NCBI GenBank assembly: GCA_025997075.1
Contig: BNUC01000167.1
Location: 1 to 7,162, forward strand
Reading direction: 5' to 3'
DNA from: Betaproteobacteria bacterium
GTDB taxonomy: Bacteria > Pseudomonadota > Gammaproteobacteria > Burkholderiales > Rhodocyclaceae
DNA length: 7,162 nt
The position numbers and the translations under genes are program-made. Positions 6,760 through 7,162 of this stretch are shown piece after piece (position 1 is the first letter of the stretch; each line of letters begins with the position of its first letter). The notes under the pieces were generated by a model, which did no database searches, was not told the origin of the DNA, and saw nothing but the letters and a program-made list of their open reading frames with translations.

Positions 6760-6898
6760 TCCGATCCGCCTTCCACATTGATATAGAGCGGATTTCGTCA
6801 TCCGTCTCTTTAGTGATCACAACCTCCCTGCGCAACATGCCCATGGTGACGAATCGCTGTTCGCCATGGTCGAAACGATTATCTTCACGTGGATTGAA
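6725..6898 (-). pseudogene. brnT: 5'-truncated brnT toxin remnant (C-terminal 57 codons)
   Basis: Reading the minus strand from 6898, one frame stays open for 57 codons to TGA (6727-6725). It gives EDNRFDHGEQRFVTMG, then TDDEIRSISMWKADRNE, then QKIYYSNLR at the end. This is the C-terminal half of BrnT: the R-x-D-[HY]-G-E-x-R-[FY]-[VI]-T motif, then I-R-x-I-S-M-x-K-A and an E-Q/Y-rich tail. About 35-40 N-terminal residues and the start codon are missing. Just upstream the frame meets stops and the resemblance ends. The segment REVVITKETDD also seems about two residues shorter than intact relatives (from memory). BrnT is a RelE-like ribonuclease that inhibits translation; this copy should be inactive. 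It overlaps brnA by 35 bases. Confidence 0.75.
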
Positions 6899-7084
6899 AC
6901 TGTCCGGTCAGGGTCTGAAGTATCAGGGAAAAAGTAACTGGATCAGGTGGGGCGGAACATTCGCCAGGGTAAGACGAGGACGGCGGAGCATGAGGACAAT
7001 CCATCTGAATGACAGAAATCTGTAATCATGGAAAACGTGGTCTGAAAATCATCTAGCCTGCCTCCCGCCGCCGAGAGGCGGAAG

Positions 7085-7116
7085 GGTTAAAGTGAGTTTG
7101 CAAACAAGCTTTAACC
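7085..7116. repeat. 32-base near-palindrome before the transposase gene
   Basis: GGTTAAAG (7085-7092) and CTTTAACC (7109-7116) are perfect inverted arms, and the centre GTTTGCAAAC (7096-7105) is itself a perfect palindrome. Only the three bases between each arm and the centre do not pair, so 13 of 16 positions match. It ends 4 bases before the transposase ribosome binding site GGAGG (7121-7125). It could sequester or expose that site in the transcript, bind a regulator as a dimer, or be the subterminal inverted repeat known from IS1111-type elements. Confidence 0.7.
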
Positions 7117-7130
7117 GACAGGAGGCAAAG

Positions 7131-7162
7131 ATGAAATATAGCGGAATTGACCTGCATTCGAA
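7131..7162 (+). CDS. IS110-family transposase, 5' end only
   Basis: ATG at 7131 follows GGAGG (7121-7125) by 5 bases and reads MKYSGIDLHS before the window ends. The G-I-D-L-H motif is the first element of the RuvC-like DEDD catalytic domain of IS110-family transposases, and its Asp7 is the first catalytic acidic residue. Only ten full codons are present, so integrity and subgroup (IS110 or IS1111) cannot be judged. The identification rests on a short but characteristic start plus the strong ribosome binding site. Confidence 0.8.
   Translation, partial: MKYSGIDLHS

Larger units (their letters stand above)
6899..7162 (+). mobile_element. left part of an IS110-family insertion element (runs off the window)
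   Basis: The segment starts where brnT homology stops and contains the start of an IS110-type transposase at 7131. The 5' boundary is not certain: IS110 elements usually lack classic terminal inverted repeats and target duplications, so no end signature can be read. The 230 bases 6901-7130 hold no convincing gene. They include small hairpins: TCAG/CTGA around 6909, GGCG/CGCC at about 6951-6965, ACAGA/TCTGT at 7012-7023, CCGCC/GGCGG at 7065-7081, and the large near-palindrome at 7085-7116. In the IS110 subgroup this position encodes the bridge RNA that guides target choice; in the IS1111 subgroup the RNA lies after the transposase instead. Part of the segment could be an older unrelated remnant. 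Confidence 0.6.

Noticed and set aside
6869..6900. A 32-base stretch beginning GTCG and ending CGTGGATTGAAAC, like the ends of type I-C CRISPR repeats
   Set aside because: There is one copy only, with no internal hairpin, no spacer array and no cas gene. The same bases are explained by the brnT reading frame on the other strand.
6813..7025. Plus-strand open frame of 70 codons between brnA and the IS transposase
   Set aside because: It runs antisense through the brnT remnant and into the non-coding left end. It has an Arg/Ser-rich composition, no ribosome binding site and no family match.

Overview
The window looks like a chromosomal stretch of a betaproteobacterium. The basis is the protein sequences of HemH, HrcA, NadK and RecN, the arrangement hemH-hrcA facing away from nadK-recN, and the GC-rich coding sequence. 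Rhodocyclales or Nitrosomonadales relatives would fit, but that placement is only an impression. Both edges are more AT-rich and look accessory. No RNA gene and no CRISPR array is visible.

Left part (1-1513). A 223-base AT-rich, largely gene-free stretch opens the window. It holds a 9+9 bp perfect inverted repeat that brackets a consensus TTGACA on the minus strand and points at an ATG just inside the left edge. After it comes a minus-strand gene (224-1291) for a 355-residue protein with EF-hand-like calcium-binding loops, of unknown function. It has its own plausible promoter and a good ribosome binding site.

Core part (1514-6494). On the minus strand lie hrcA (heat-shock repressor) and, downstream of it, hemH (ferrochelatase, last step of heme synthesis). 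Divergently on the plus strand lie nadK (NAD kinase) and recN (SMC-like DNA repair ATPase), separated by a single base and almost certainly co-transcribed. Three spacers carry GC-rich, hairpin-forming repeats: 1478-1524 (running into the hemH stop), 2563-2630 (hemH/hrcA) and 3722-3746 (hrcA/nadK). They resemble the short palindromic repeats scattered through many proteobacterial genomes. No CIRCE operator and no LexA box was found.

Right part (6454-7162). Convergent with recN, and overlapping its 3' end, is a brnA-type ribbon-helix-helix antitoxin. Its toxin partner brnT survives only as an unannotated C-terminal half (6725-6898, minus strand). Homology stops at about 6898. A 230-base non-coding segment follows, and then the first codons of an IS110-family transposase (from 7131, plus strand), which runs off the window. 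The simplest reading is a brnTA toxin-antitoxin module whose toxin gene was cut by insertion or a later rearrangement, leaving an orphan antitoxin. The non-coding segment is the most interesting part. If it is the left end of the IS110 element, it is where IS110-subgroup elements encode their bridge RNA. It also contains a 32-base near-palindrome directly before the transposase ribosome binding site.
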